DNA of 64,000 nucleotides from Heterohyrax brucei (Eukaryota > Chordata > Mammalia > Hyracoidea > Procaviidae). The DNA is taken from assembly GCA_028571685.1 (NCBI GenBank), contig CM053140.1, positions 152,815,701 through 152,879,700 of the forward strand, read 5' to 3'. A program made the position numbers and the translations under genes. The notes beneath the pieces were generated by a model, which was not told the DNA's origin, made no database searches, and saw only the letters and a list, made by a program, of their open reading frames with translations. Numbering within the stretch: position 1 is the stretch's first letter; each line of letters begins with the position of its first letter. Below are positions 11,161 through 21,989 of the stretch, piece by piece.

Positions 11161-11708
11161 TGTGGAAGGCGGAAAGGGGCCCAAGATGGCGCCTGGGCCC
11201 TTTGACAAAGCCGGACCACACCCTTGTTTACCAGACCTAGGGCTTTCATGGTGCATGCCTGTGGGCAGTGGCTTCCCGCTAGCCTATTGTGGGCCTCCTT
11301 CTTGGGAGAGCGTGGCACATGAGGATTGGAGGAATCTAGGTTATAAATTGAGCAAGCAACCTGCAAGGCTCGCTCGGACCAGCTTGTGGAGAAGCAAGAG
11401 AGGGGAGAGAATAAAGTAAGCACCAGGGACCAGCAAGAGAGAGGAGAGAATAAAGTAAGAACCAGGGACCAGCAAGAGAGAGGAGAGAATAAAGTAAGAA
11501 CCAGGGACCAGCAAGAGAGAGGAGAGAATAAAGTAAGCATCAGGGACCAGCAAGAGAGAGGAGAGAATAAAGTAAGCACCAGGGACCAGCAAGAGAGAGG
11601 AGGACAATAAAGTAAGCAAAGAGGAGAGAATAAAGTAAGCAACTGGCAAGGCGGCTCGAATCCGTGTGTCCTGTCTTCTTTCCATCGGTGGACAGTTAGG
11701 CAGCGACA
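11161..11708 (+). mobile_element. Solo LTR of an endogenous retrovirus, 548 bp, 6-bp duplication
   Basis: The element runs TGTGGAAGGC to GCAGCGACA and is bounded by a perfect TGCTGT duplication (11,155-11,160 and 11,709-11,714). It interrupts an L1 3' UTR. The 6-bp duplication is usual for class II (beta-like) ERVs. It is much more GC-rich than its surroundings. It holds a tandem repeat of an AATAAA-bearing unit (11,411-11,605), which suggests the R/U5 side. No internal retroviral region is present. It looks whole as an LTR and comparatively young. Confidence 0.75.
11411..11605 (+). repeat. 39-bp tandem repeat, 5 units, each with AATAAA
   Basis: Five consecutive units start at about 11,411, 11,450, 11,489, 11,528 and 11,567, followed by a short partial unit to about 11,640. 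Each unit reads roughly 'ataaagtaagcaccagggac' then 'cagcaagagagaggagaga', with few differences. Because 39 is a multiple of 3, several frames stay open across the array on both strands; these are not genes. The repeated AATAAA is the LTR polyadenylation motif. Confidence 0.95.
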
Positions 11709-11824
11709 TGCTGTCCCTGGGCAGGGAGAACAGTGAGATCTGCACATAGGCGGGTGTGCAAATTTATATGGGAATATGCATTTTCACTCAATCATAAAAA
11801 ATAAAAATAAATAGTTCATTTAAT

Positions 11825-12055
11825 TTCACTGCTCTGGTATACATTGCCTGTGTGGTTGACAATAAAATATATTTTTTTGTTTTATTTTGGATGATATTAA
11901 GGTATAAATAACTTTTATGAATCATACTGCTATAGAAATTGTTTTACCTGTATGTCAATAAACATGTATACACATTTCTATCAGGAGTTGAATTGCACAC
12001 ATGGTACTCTTTCTTTTAGAAAGTAAAAGCATCTGTTGTTCCTTTTCATTATGTC
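11825..12055 (-). mobile_element. Old L1 fragment, antisense
   Basis: 'cactgctctggtatac' and 'caataaacatgtatacacat ... aggagttgaattgca' (shortened) resemble the antisense of L1 ORF2 near its 3' end ('...gggagtggaattgctgggtc'). The copy is short, diverged and partly uncertain. The AfroSINE at 12,056 ends it. Confidence 0.4.
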
Positions 12056-12269
12056 CTGTTGTTATTGTGTGCCATTAAATCATAGTGGCTCTGCAGAAGA
12101 CAGAAGAACTGTCCCATAGGGTTCTTATAGAACAAAGTAGAGCTGACCCTTAGTGTTCCAACAGAACAGAGTAGAACTGCACCCATAGGATTTCTAAGGA
12201 GCAGCTGGTAGATTTGAACTGCTGACCCTTTTTCAGCAGCCCAGATCATAATCACTATGCCAACCATGT
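12056..12269 (-). mobile_element. AfroSINE, antisense, with internal duplication
   Basis: The tail-like start 'tgttgttattgtgtgccatt' leads to 'aactgtcccatagggttctt', then a second 'acagagtagaactgcaccca' block. The B-box complement 'gatttgaactgctgac' and the A-box side 'cataatcactatgcca' follow. The body segment carrying 'agagtagaactg' appears twice in diverged form, making this copy about 50 bp longer than usual. Confidence 0.75.
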
Positions 12270-12640
12270 CTGCAATTGTTTTTACCTTACTTTTTATCTT
12301 TATTGTCTCTCCATAATCAAAATAAATTAAATTTTCTGAACTATTTTCCTGGTAACTAATTATCTTTTTCTCTTGTATATTATGAAATCCAGCTGTTCAA
12401 CTTTTATTTCAGTAAAAAAGTAAATACAAAAATTTTTATTACAATACTTTTTGTATATTTTAGATATCTTAACAGTTCAGGTTAAAGAATCTGACTTTAC
12501 CCAAACTAATGTGGCCTTTGTCATTATTTGCTGACAGATAATTCTTAGAATTTGCTGAAAAATTAAAGTAATTTTGTTATGCAAACAATACCTGAGGATT
12601 TGTACAAATGAATGGTGCTTGCCAGGTCACAAAGACAATC
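12270..12640. other. Unassigned AT-rich DNA
   Basis: No repeat or gene is recognised. The sequence is mostly A/T with no long open frame. Confidence 0.4.
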
Positions 12641-12785
12641 TTTTAGCCTGATACCAGTTAATCTCAGGGAAGCCGAGGTGGGCATGATTTAGTCAATCAT
12701 GGCTGTGCAATGAAGCCTTAATCATGACTATGAAGCCAATAAAAGACCTGGATACAAAAGTTTCATCAGCTTTGTGATTGGTGTA
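12640..12785 (+). mobile_element. Possible ancient LTR fragment
   Basis: 'gctgtgcaatgaagccttaa ... gaagccaataaaagacctgg' (shortened) resembles the central part of old mammalian ERV LTRs with a CCAATAAAA-type motif. No ends are visible. The family is uncertain and this is a degraded fossil at best. Confidence 0.3.
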
Positions 12786-12789
12786 TGAT

Positions 12790-13872
12790 ACCTACATTGA
12801 TTTCATCTTTTTGCTATTGCAGACAATACTGCGGTAAACATTGATGTCTGTGTCTCAGTTCCTGTGACAACTTTTATTTATCTAGTACATGTTCAGAACA
12901 GTGGAATTACTGAATCATATGACATTTCTATTTCTAGCTTTTTAAGACTGAAAACTTGATTTCCAGAAAGATAGTACCATTTTGCAATCACACCAGCAGT
13001 GTAGGAGAGTTCCAATTTCTCCACAGCCTTTCCAGCATTTGTTGTTTTGAGTTTTTTGGATCATGCTCAACCTTATTGGGGTAAGATTGTACCTCTTTGA
13101 GGTTTTGAATTGGATTTTTCCAATGGCTGATGATCACGAACATTTCCTCATGTATTAGCTGCCTAGATGTCTTCTTGGGTGAAGTGCATGTACATATCCT
13201 TTGCTCATTTTTTAATTGAGATATTTGCCTTTTTCTTGTTGAGATTCTGCAGCATTTTATAGATCTTGGAAATTAGATGCTGATAGGATTTGTTGTAGCC
13301 ATTTTTCCCCCGTCTGTAAATTATTTTCAGATCCTTTTTGTGGTGTCTTTGGATGATCATGTTTGATTTTTAGGAGTTCAGAGTTTTATATGTTCTCATC
13401 TGGTGTTTGTAAATTGTTAGCAATGTTTTGTAGTCTGTTTATACAATGTATTAAGGTTCCCAGCATTGTCTCTGTTTTTCTCCCATGAACATTTTTGTTT
13501 TAGATAATTAGGTCTTTGATCCATTTTGAGTTGATTTTTGTGCATGGTGTGAGATAGGGGTCTTGTTGCATTTTTTTTGCATCTGTATATCCAGTTATGC
13601 CAATACCATTTGCTGAAGAGACTGTTGGCCTTTGTCAAATGTTGGCTGCTCATAGGGGTTTGATATCATATCTGAATTCTCAATTCTGTTTCATCGGTTT
13701 ATGTAGTTATTTTTGCACCAGGAGCAGGCTATTTTGACCAGTGTAACAAAGTTATAGGTTCTAAAGATAGGTAGTGTGAAGTTTTCCATTTCTTTCTTCT
13801 TCTTTAGTATTTCCTTATTTATCTGGGGTTTCTTCCCTTCCCATACGAAGTTGGTGGTTTGTTTTTCCAGAC
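12790..13872 (-). mobile_element. L1 ORF2 3' part, antisense
   Basis: The sequence reads as the complement of L1 ORF2 C-terminal coding DNA. 'accattttgcaatcacacca' with 'gcagtgtaggagagttccaa' (about 12,977-13,018) is the complement of the 'LEL..LHCWWDCKMVQ'-like segment. Further in are 'tttctccacagcctttccag' and, near 13,820, 'tatctggggtttcttccctt'. It stops abruptly at 13,872 where RTE sequence begins; the L1 3' UTR is missing. Confidence 0.8.
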
Positions 13873-15690
13873 AATCAGTTGTACAAACGTAATTCAAGTT
13901 GAAGGTGAAGAAACTTAGAACAAGTCCTTGAGAGACAAAGTACCCACTTGAGTATATTCTAACTGAATTTCCAGACCATCTCAAGAATAGATTTGCAGAA
14001 TTGAATACTCATGACAGAAGAGCAAATGAGTTACTGAATGACAGCAAGGACATCATACAAGAAGAAAGCAGGAGGTTATTGAAAACACAGGAAAAAAAAC
14101 CCAGAAAAGACCAAAGACAATCTGAAACTTGACCTTGAAGGCAGGGTAGCAAACTCAGTGGAATAAAAGAGGAAGGAAGTGAGCTAAACAGAAGACTGCA
14201 AAGGGAGTCTCAAGAAGACAAAGTATTATAATGATGGGTAAAAAGACCTGGAATTAGAATATAAAAGGGAAGAATGTCTTCAGCATTTCGAATGCTAAAA
14301 GCTTTCAGGACTGTCATTTGTTGGTGGGGCATGACTCAAAATGAAAATAGCTGTAGACACCTGTTAATAATCAGAAAGTAGAATATACAAGTTATGAATC
14401 TAGGAAAATTGAAAATCATCAAAAAATGAAATGAAACACATAAACATTGATGTCTGAGACATTCATGAGCTGAAAAGGACTGGTACTGGCCATTTGGAAT
14501 GGGACCATCATATGGTCTCCTATGCCAGGAATGACAAATTTAAGAGGAATGGTCTTGCATTCATCATCAAAGGTCTACCCTGAAGTATAATATTGTCAGT
14601 GATAGGATAATAACCATATGTTAACATGAAGATCAGTTAATATGACTATTATTCAAGTTGGCTCACCAATCAGTAAGGCCAAAGATGCAGAAATTGAAGA
14701 TTTTTACCAATTTCTGTAGTCTGAAAGAAGCCCTTGTTTCATAGTGGTTAAGCACTCAGCTGCTAACTAAGAGGTTGGCAACTGAAATATATCAACTAAT
14801 TCTTGGAAACACTGTGGGGCAGTTTTATACAGTCCTATAGAGTCACTGTGAGTCAGAACTGACTCAACGCCAATAGAGTTTTTTTTTTTTTTTTAGGTGG
14901 CCATCTAAGACTGATAGAACATGGAATCAGGATGCACTGATAATTAGTGGTGACTGAAGTGTGAAAGTTGGAAACACATTTGTGGCAGTTGGATAATGCA
15001 GCTCTGGTGATAGAACTGATGCTGGAGATTGCGTGATAGAATTCTGCAAGACCAACCACTTCTTCCCTGAAAACGTCATTGTTCCACAAAATAAACTGCA
15101 GCTGTGCATGTGAACCTCACTGTATGGATTGTATCAGAATCCACTGAATACATCTATGGAAAGAGACTTGGAAAAGCTCAGTATTGTCAGTTAGAACAAG
15201 GCCAAGGGCCAACTGCAAAACAGTCAATTGCATATATACAAGATCAAGGTGAAGGTGAGGAAAATTAGAACAAGTCCTTGAGAGCCAAAGTACCCACTTG
15301 ACTATATTCTAACCAAATTCACAGACCATATCAGGAACAGATTTCAGTCACTGAACACTAATGACAGAAGACCAAATAACTTGCTTAATAACAACAAAGA
15401 CATCATATATGAAGAAAGCAAGAGAACACTAAAAACACAGGAAAGACAGAAAAGACCAAAATGAATATCAGAAGATGATCTAAAACTTGCCCTTGAAGGT
15501 ACAGTAGCAAAATCAGTGGAATAAAAGAAGTAAGTAAGCTAAATAGAAGATTCCAAAGGGAGTCTCAAGAAGACAAAGTATTATAATGACAGGTACAAAG
15601 ACCCGGAGTTTGAATACCAAAAGGGAAGAACACGCTCCGCTGAAAGATCTGAAGAAAAATTCAAACCTCGAGTATTGAAGGATTTTACAA
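13873..15690 (+). mobile_element. RTE (BovB-like) LINE fragment(s), sense, with a repeated linker segment
   Basis: Three parts are seen. 13,873-14,330 is a linker following the endonuclease domain. 14,440-15,236 is endonuclease sequence; RNGLAFII is readable at 14,545-14,568 and IHELKRTGTG near 14,461. 15,237-15,690 is a second copy of the same linker. The two linkers share 'agaacaagtccttgagag', 'caaagtacccacttga' and 'gggagtctcaagaagaca'. The order linker-endonuclease-linker means two overlapping RTE pieces lie head to tail, or a duplication. An AfroSINE interrupts at 14,727. Frames are broken and no reverse transcriptase is present. Confidence 0.7.
14727..14895 (+). mobile_element. AfroSINE with poly-T tail
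   Basis: The head 'catagtggttaagcactcag' (A-box side) is followed by a diverged B box, the body 'cactgtggggcagttttata', and the tail 'gagtcagaactgactcaacg'. It ends in a run of about 16 T (14,879-14,894). RTE endonuclease sequence flanks it on both sides, so it inserted into the RTE copy. Confidence 0.8.
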
Positions 15691-15697
15691 GTAACAT

Positions 15698-15858
15698 GGA
15701 AACCGTGGCGGTATAGCGGTCAGATGCTATGGCTGCTAATCAAAAGGTCAGCTATTCAAACTCACCAGGTGCTCCTTGGAAACTCTATGGGGGCAATTCT
15801 AGTCCGTCCTATGGGGTCACTATGAGTTAGAATCAACTTGGCAGCAATGAATACAGGT
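15698..15858 (+). mobile_element. AfroSINE
   Basis: It starts 'ggaaaccgtggcggtatagc'. A-box-like and B-box-like ('gctattcaaactcacca') segments, the body 'ggtgctccttggaaactcta' and the tail 'cactatgagttagaatcaac' are present. No clear target duplication is visible. It directly follows the RTE linker. Confidence 0.85.
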
Positions 15859-15989
15859 AGAATATTAAACAACACAGTAAACATAAAAAACAAAAAGTTA
15901 GTAAAAAGGAAGAATACAGAGTCACTGTACCAAAGAGAACTGATAATGTTCAAATACTTTGTTTAGTCTTTAGTTTTTTCATGCACAAT

Positions 15990-16625
15990 TTTTCTTTCTT
16001 TTTTTTAAATTTTTTATTGTGACTTAAGTGCAAGTTTACAATCCAAGTCAATTTGCCATATTAAACTCTGAGCACCTGCCTGTCTACAGCTCTGTGAGTT
16101 CTCCTTACCCTGTGACGGCACACTCTTCCTTTCCATTCTTCACTTTCAGTATCCTCTCAGTCAACACTTGTCACCTTCTCTCCACCTTCTCCTCTTCCTT
16201 CCAAAAACAAAACAGTTGGACATCCTCGTATATATATTAAACCTTAAAGTACATATACCACCTGAGTCACTGTATGTTTCATAGTCCAGAATAATCTTTG
16301 CCTGAAGTGTTGGCTTCTGTACTGGTTTCAGCTCTAGCTTAGCATCAAGTGCAGGAGCCATATTCTCAGGGGACCCCTCCAGCATGTTGGAACATCAACT
16401 ATAGTCTTTTAATAGAGTTTTGTATCTGCACTTCTTTTTCTTCCTGTGTTAAAGCAGGAACTCTACATTGTATTCCCTTTCAGGGCAGTCTTTGGTGGTG
16501 GATGGGCACCGTCACGTCTTTCTGATCTCATGCTGATATAGTCTTCCAATCATATGGACCTTTTTATCTCCTGGCCTCTTGTTTTCTTTGTTTCTTTGAT
16601 GATTTTGGTTTTCGTCTCATGCAGA
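15990..16625 (-). mobile_element. L1 3' UTR, antisense
   Basis: It begins with a T-rich tail ('ttttttattgtgacttaag') and contains the complement of the shared 3' UTR landmarks: 'tctccttaccctgtgacggc' near 16,100, 'ctcaggggacccctccagca' near 16,367, and 'tcttttaatagagttttgta' near 16,405. It is diverged from the younger copies and lacks ORF2, so it is a 5'-truncated insertion. Confidence 0.75.
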
Positions 16626-17358
16626 ACTTTTAAAAATTTTATTTATCAGGTTTTAAATTATTTTTTACTTTCATTTTCTTAGCATTCATTTTTAATAAAC
16701 ATAAATTTTTGTTTTATAGTTCAACTTATCAGCATTTTTAAGGTGAATTATATGTACCATTTTGATACTGTAATCAGCCCACGAAGTTTTCTGCTTTCCT
16801 CCAGAAGCATCACTAACTTACTTTCACATTTACATCTTTAGTTTATCTGTAGTATTTTTCCTCTATTGTACAAATTAGAGGTCACAATTCACTTTATTTT
16901 TTTTACCCAAAGAATTTCCAATTGCCCTAGTATCATTTACTGAAAAAAGCCCTAAGATTTACAACAAACAACCAAAAAGAAGAAAGAAAAAAAAGAAACC
17001 TTTCTTAGTGCACTGTTTATCAGCTTTTTGTATATCGAATGATTAGATATGCTGGACTGCTTCGGGTCACTGTTATGTTGCATTCTTATTATTTCACTTT
17101 ATTTAAATAACTAAATATGTAAACTAAGTATTGATATATTTATTGTAATTCCTTCAGACTTCATTCCTCTAAGTTTTCTACCACTATTCTAACTGCTTTG
17201 CATTTCCATACACATTTTAAAGTAGGTTTACCAGTATCCTTCTGAAATTCCACCATTTTACTGAGATTATCTTCAATCTATGAATCAGTCACAGAAAACT
17301 AATTTTTTTCAGTATCAGGTCTTTCAGTCATGAATAATATTCATTCCTCTATTTACTT

Positions 17359-17520
17359 AAACCAAAATCAAACCCACTGCAGTCAATTCCTACCCATAGT
17401 GACCACATAGGACAGAGTAGAACTGTCCCACAGAGTTTCCAAGGAGTATCTAGCGGGTTAGAAGAGCACACCTCTTGATTAGCAGCTGTAGAACTTAACC
17501 ACTATACCACTCGGATTTCC
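17359..17520 (-). mobile_element. AfroSINE, antisense (first of a tandem pair)
   Basis: The copy opens 'aaaccaaaatcaaacccact', continues 'acagagtagaactgtcccac', and ends with the complement of the A box ('aacttaaccactataccact'). The left target duplication ctatttactt is at 17,349-17,358. No duplication separates this copy from the next one. Confidence 0.85.
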
Positions 17521-17680
17521 AAACCGAATCCACTGCCGTCTAGCCAATACCTACTTATAGCGACCTTATAGGACAGAGTGGAACTGCTCCATAGAGTTTC
17601 CAAGGAGCACCTGGTAGATTTGAACTGCTGAACTTTTGGTTAGCAGAGGTAGTGCTTAAACACTAGACCACCAGAATTTC
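17521..17680 (-). mobile_element. AfroSINE, antisense (second of a tandem pair)
   Basis: The copy opens 'aaaccgaatccactgccgtc' and ends 'cactagaccaccagaatttc'. The right target duplication ctatttgctt (17,681-17,690) matches the one left of the first copy in 9 of 10 bases. The pair therefore looks like one dimeric insertion, or a second SINE landing exactly at the end of the first. Confidence 0.85.
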
Positions 17681-18040
17681 CTATTTGCTTGGAATGTCCT
17701 TAATTCCTTTCTATAATTTGTTATGGATTCCATGTTATAAATATTTTATCATATTTGTTTCCCTAGCATTTATTATCTTAACTACTTTACAAATTGTTTC
17801 ACTCTTGAAATTTTGTGTTAGTTTACTTATGTTTTACTGGAATTTCTTTTGATCTCTTTTCCTAGTGCTCTTGTTAGAAATATTTATTTTAGCAATTGTT
17901 AGGTTTTAGATTTGTCTGTTACTCAAAGATAATACCTACAGAGAAGGAAATTTGTATTTACTTTTTTCCAGTTTGAATATCCTTTATTTCTTTTGCTTTA
18001 TTTGCTGTAATTGCAGGGATTCACAGTATGATACCTAGAC

Positions 18041-19365
18041 ACGCAGATAACAAGAATGCTTTGCTCAATTTGAATTTCAGGTGGAGAATTTTAAACATTT
18101 CTTCATTAAGTGATGATAAACTACATAATCATTAATGATATTAAGCTCAGTACCACATTTCCAAGGATCCTCTTTCCTCTGTAGTTTCAGTTTAGAATTG
18201 GCTAGGATGAGTACTTGAGTACATGAAGTAGCATCCATTATTCTGTGAGGGATGTTGTGGTTAAATATGGTAACATAAAGGGACAAAGCTGGTGTTCCAG
18301 TTGTCATCTTTTCTTTGTTCTGCATACAGCTCCATTTGACAACAGTGTTGGTTATCAGACTCATCACCAAACACTACACTGTGGTCCCATAGTAGCAAAA
18401 ACTTTTACACTCTTTCTTACTGGCTCCCTTTTGTGGTCCTCCTTTTGTGACTATATGCATTTTACTTCGCAGATTGATTAGTTCTCAACAATTCTCATCC
18501 TCCAGATACCCTTTTCAGGTAAGAACTTCCTCAGTGACTCTTGTAACTGTTTAAGTTCTAATTCTTATGATAAATCAATCATTCTTTTTCTACAGTTCAC
18601 AGTGGTTTTGCTTACCTGACTGAACTTTGGATAATACGTTTACTAATTTCAGAGGTGAGGTGTTGGTATTTCACAATCTAAATCTTGTGCACTGACATTA
18701 GAATTAAAGTTGGAGGCTGGAAGCATGTAAAGGATACTGTGAGTGGAGATTACACGAGTGAGAAAAATCTGAAAAGTGTGAAGAAATTGTGACTAAAGGC
18801 TACAGAAAAGGGGGCATGTATTTTTTAGTGGTGAAGTTTGCTGATACCCTTTGGAAGCTATACCTAATAAACCTGTGAATTTTGTTAAGGCAATTTCCTA
18901 GCAGAATGTTGAGATACCAATGGCTTCTTTTAGCTACTTAGGATAAATTACAGCCTGAGAGAGTGAACTAAAGAAGGAACTGTTTAGTTTCTAGGCATAC
19001 TGTAAAACGACTATGCAGCACAGGAATTGTCCGATACAGCAAAAAAATAGTCTTAAAATTAGAAATGACTTCAGAGCAAAAATGAATTCAGTCAGTATCT
19101 TATGCATTAGATTTATATATGTAAGCATGCATTGTATATATATATGTTTATATATTAGGTTTGTATGTATATATACACAGAAAGTTGTGGTACTCAAAAC
19201 TCCACAGGACTCCCTTATTTTTCCAGGTTTCTTGATTTTTTGCCTTTGGAAGGGCAGTCCCTACTTTTCTCCTACTCTCTTTCTTATGGAATATATTTGA
19301 GTTTTCCTTCACTGACACTCTGACAGTTTTCTACCTTACACACGTTCCAGTTTTCACATGGAAAG
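18041..19365. other. Unassigned AT-rich DNA
   Basis: I recognise no repeat family or exon. A TA-rich segment with 'tatatatatatg' lies at 19,133-19,180. Open frames of 68-97 codons overlap on opposite strands and show no family motif. The 18,080-18,480 part is somewhat less AT-rich and could be a degraded LTR, but no end motifs are visible. Confidence 0.4.
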
Positions 19366-19369
19366 GCTA

Positions 19370-19760
19370 ATGGGAAATAGCAATTCCGTACATTGCTGCT
19401 GGGAAAGCAAACTGACATATTCTGGTAGGTGAATTTGATATTATCTAACAAAACATATAGTCACTTCATTTTGACCCCAAAATCCTATATTCAGGAATTT
19501 ATCCTAAATATCCTCTAGCAATATGAGCCTGTATCTCTCCTAAGTTATTCAATGCAGCATTGTACTATTGCAAAATATCAGAAAGAACCTCAATATCCAC
19601 ACTTGGGAAATAACTTGGAAGAGTTGCCAAGTGGTAATTGTGGAGTAATTTGAGGAATAAAATAATAATAATAGCAATGGATTACACTTGTAAAATAAAA
19701 TAAATATCTTCAAGAGTATACTTATTTTTATAAATAAACAATGCATAAATTGATTGGGAT
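19370..19760 (+). mobile_element. Ancient L1 ORF2 3' end
   Basis: 'cattgctgctgggaaagcaa', 'aatcctatattcaggaattt' with 'atcctaaatatcctc', and 'attcaatgcagcattgtact' follow the order of old L1 ORF2 C-terminal DNA ('..trGGIYN.., ..SSLGIYP.., ..HCSIVYC..'). It fades near an AAT-rich stretch (19,656-19,676). Confidence 0.6.
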
Positions 19761-21815
19761 GAATGGAAAGCCCTTCCTTACAAGAGAATTCAAATTCCTA
19801 AAGTGGAAGAATTGGTGACAACACAATATAATCATTTAGTAAAATCCGTAGAGCTGCTTGTGTGTTTTCACAACTTGGTATCTGGGTTTCCTGAGTAAGG
19901 GATTTCAGAAAGACAGCAAAACTGAAGCTACTGTGACTTTTACAATCTACCCTCAGAAACCACACTGTGTTGTTTCTTCCACACTCAGTTCGCTAAAACT
20001 GGGTCACTGAGTGTATCCAGCACTGACAGCGAAGAGAACTAAGCTCCATCTCCTTAGAATATCAAAGAATAACATTTTTGTCGCAAAATGTTTATTTTGG
20101 GATAATTTTATCTTTATAAAAGAGCTTCATAGTTTCCAAATATTCTTCATTCAATCTATTTCTTTTATGATCTCGGAACCTGATAACATTATCTCTTGGA
20201 TGATTTTATTCTACGTTTCTACCTCAGAACACATTCTTTAAGAAAAACTGTAAAAACCTAAATTTCTGTATCCAAAGGATTTTCTACCGTAAAAACATCA
20301 CAAAGTTTAACAAAGCAAAAAGAAAGTTTTATTTGGAGTGTATTCAAAGAGACAAAAGTGGGAAACAGACAATGATGTTGCCAGATGCAAGACTCTTGAG
20401 TTCAAGGAATGTTGTAGAATCAACAGTGTATATTAACATTACAAATAGGCAAAACCACTGAAAGCTTCACCTTTTCACAAACTGGCTGGAAACTTAAGCC
20501 ACTATGAGTCTACCTTTTGAATCTTCTTTCTTAACCACCATTAGTCCATGTTTCAGTAAAGACAGTCAAGTAGGTCTTCATTGGTTCAACAAATCTTACT
20601 GTTCACTAAGTGCTAACAGAAAAAGATAAAGAGTAGAAAGTATGTTGGTCTTTTGTGCTCTGTTTTACAATTTGTGTATGTGAAATTTTTCCTAAAAGTT
20701 ATCTTACAAGGTCCTGTCTTTCAGGGCCCAGCTGACATACCGTTGTGAGTCTAGTTCTACATGGTCACATTCTAGGCCAAGTAATAGTGGTTCCTATATT
20801 ATCTTCTGAATCAAGGACAAAATCTAAAATTGCAGGTGACCTTATATGTAAATACCAGCTTTCTGTTAAAGGTAGAAAGCCACACCAAGAAACCTTATGA
20901 ATGGTGCAAATGATTCCCTTATTTAAAATAGTGTACACACAATACTTCAATGCAAATAGTTGTATTGTGAATGACTTGTGCATTGGATTAAAAAAAAATC
21001 GTTCAAAAAGTTCAAATTTGATCAGCTAGAAATGACATTTTTGAATGCAAAATTAAATGTTGTAATTCAAGTATCTTTCACCTAATCAACAGCTTTGATT
21101 CTTCTGGAATTCAGATTTCTGTGTTCCTGGAGTTCGGGCAGTTCCACCCAGGCTTGCTGCTTTTAGGTGTCCTTTTGAAACCTGAATCTTTAGAGAACTG
21201 CTTTCCCCTTCAAGCAAACAATTGCCTAGTAAGCATTTGGCCTTTGGTATTGGACTCTTTCAGAATTATCCAGGTGCAAACAGTTTCCAGGAGTGGTAAC
21301 TCTAAGGTCTGATAGCAAAATGTATAGCATGTCCTTAGCGACTCTGTTTCTCTAACATGCTGGAACACTGTGTGTGTCCTGATGCTATGCCTGAGAAATT
21401 AACACGACAAAAACCTAAATAGCCATGCTTTTACAGTCCCCAAGTCAGACTCCACGGCACTTGGTTTTGGCAGTCAAAACACCTTCCTCATACATTGAGT
21501 TGCCTGATTCAAATACTGTCTACTCACAATAAAATATACTCTGTTACAGTGAGATTTGGTGTTTCTCTAAGCATTTAGGCTTTTTGTAAACCAAGCCCAG
21601 GATAAGTTATTTCAATAGTTGAGTTTTCTTACAGTTAACTGTTAGAAAAAATAGATAAATAATTGAAAAGTAAGACAACATCTTATTGGCTTACATTGAA
21701 ATATTTATATATTCATATACCTCTATATGTGTCTATATATGTATAACACAAAAGACGGAAGTTTTCTTCTCATTCACAGTGTAACCCTTTGTGAACTGAG
21801 AGGCACTAGGCCTCT
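19761..21815. other. Unassigned DNA, possibly including an antisense LTR
   Basis: Nothing is confidently assigned. Around 20,300-20,350 'aaagaaagttttatttggag' could be the complement of an LTR polyadenylation region, but no paired end was found. A 30-base TA-rich patch lies at 21,705-21,745. Open frames of 60-76 codons are present without recognisable motifs. Confidence 0.35.
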
Positions 21816-21819
21816 GAAG

Positions 21820-21980
21820 GGAAACCCTGGTTGTGTAGTGGGTGCTACGTCTGCTAACCATAAATGTCGGCAGTTCTAATGTGCCAGGTGCTCCTCAGAA
21901 ATTCTATGCAGTGGTTCTACTCTGTACTACAGGGTCACTATGAGTCAAACTCAACTAGATGGCAGTGGGCTTGGTTTTGG
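21820..21980 (+). mobile_element. AfroSINE
   Basis: The copy starts 'ggaaaccctggttgtgtagt'; head, body ('ccaggtgctcctcagaaatt') and tail ('ggcagtgggcttggttttgg') are all present. It looks full length with moderate divergence. Confidence 0.9.
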
Positions 21981-21989
21981 GGTAGTTTA

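Larger units (their letters stand above)
9118..11809 (+). mobile_element. 5'-truncated L1 with 10-bp target duplication
   Basis: A perfect AATAGTTCAT duplication flanks the element (9,108-9,117 and 11,810-11,819). Similarity starts in the RNase-distal part of ORF2 ('tatttgacaaaggccctaag', about 9,160), runs to the ORF2 end near 10,265, then through the 3' UTR to an A-rich tail (11,790-11,809). It contains a 36-bp SINE tail (9,301-9,336) and a solo LTR (11,161-11,708), both later than this L1. Confidence 0.85.
16690..18040 (-). mobile_element. Ancient L1 (L1M-type), antisense, split by two AfroSINEs
   Basis: 'atttccaattgccctagtat' with 'catttactgaaaa' (about 16,913-16,945) is the antisense of a conserved L1 ORF2 segment. 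'ctttgcatttccatacacat' (about 17,197) continues it. Sequence resumes after the SINE pair at 17,691 in matching order. High divergence suggests an old mammalian L1. Confidence 0.5.

Noticed and set aside
11411-11640. CRISPR-like regular repeat
   Set aside because: Units are contiguous with no unique spacers, the host is a mammal, and the array lies in an LTR.
11115-11747. Long antisense frame (210 codons) and two shorter frames with 13-residue repeats
   Set aside because: They are produced by the 39-bp repeat in the LTR, whose period keeps every frame open. No known protein domain is present.
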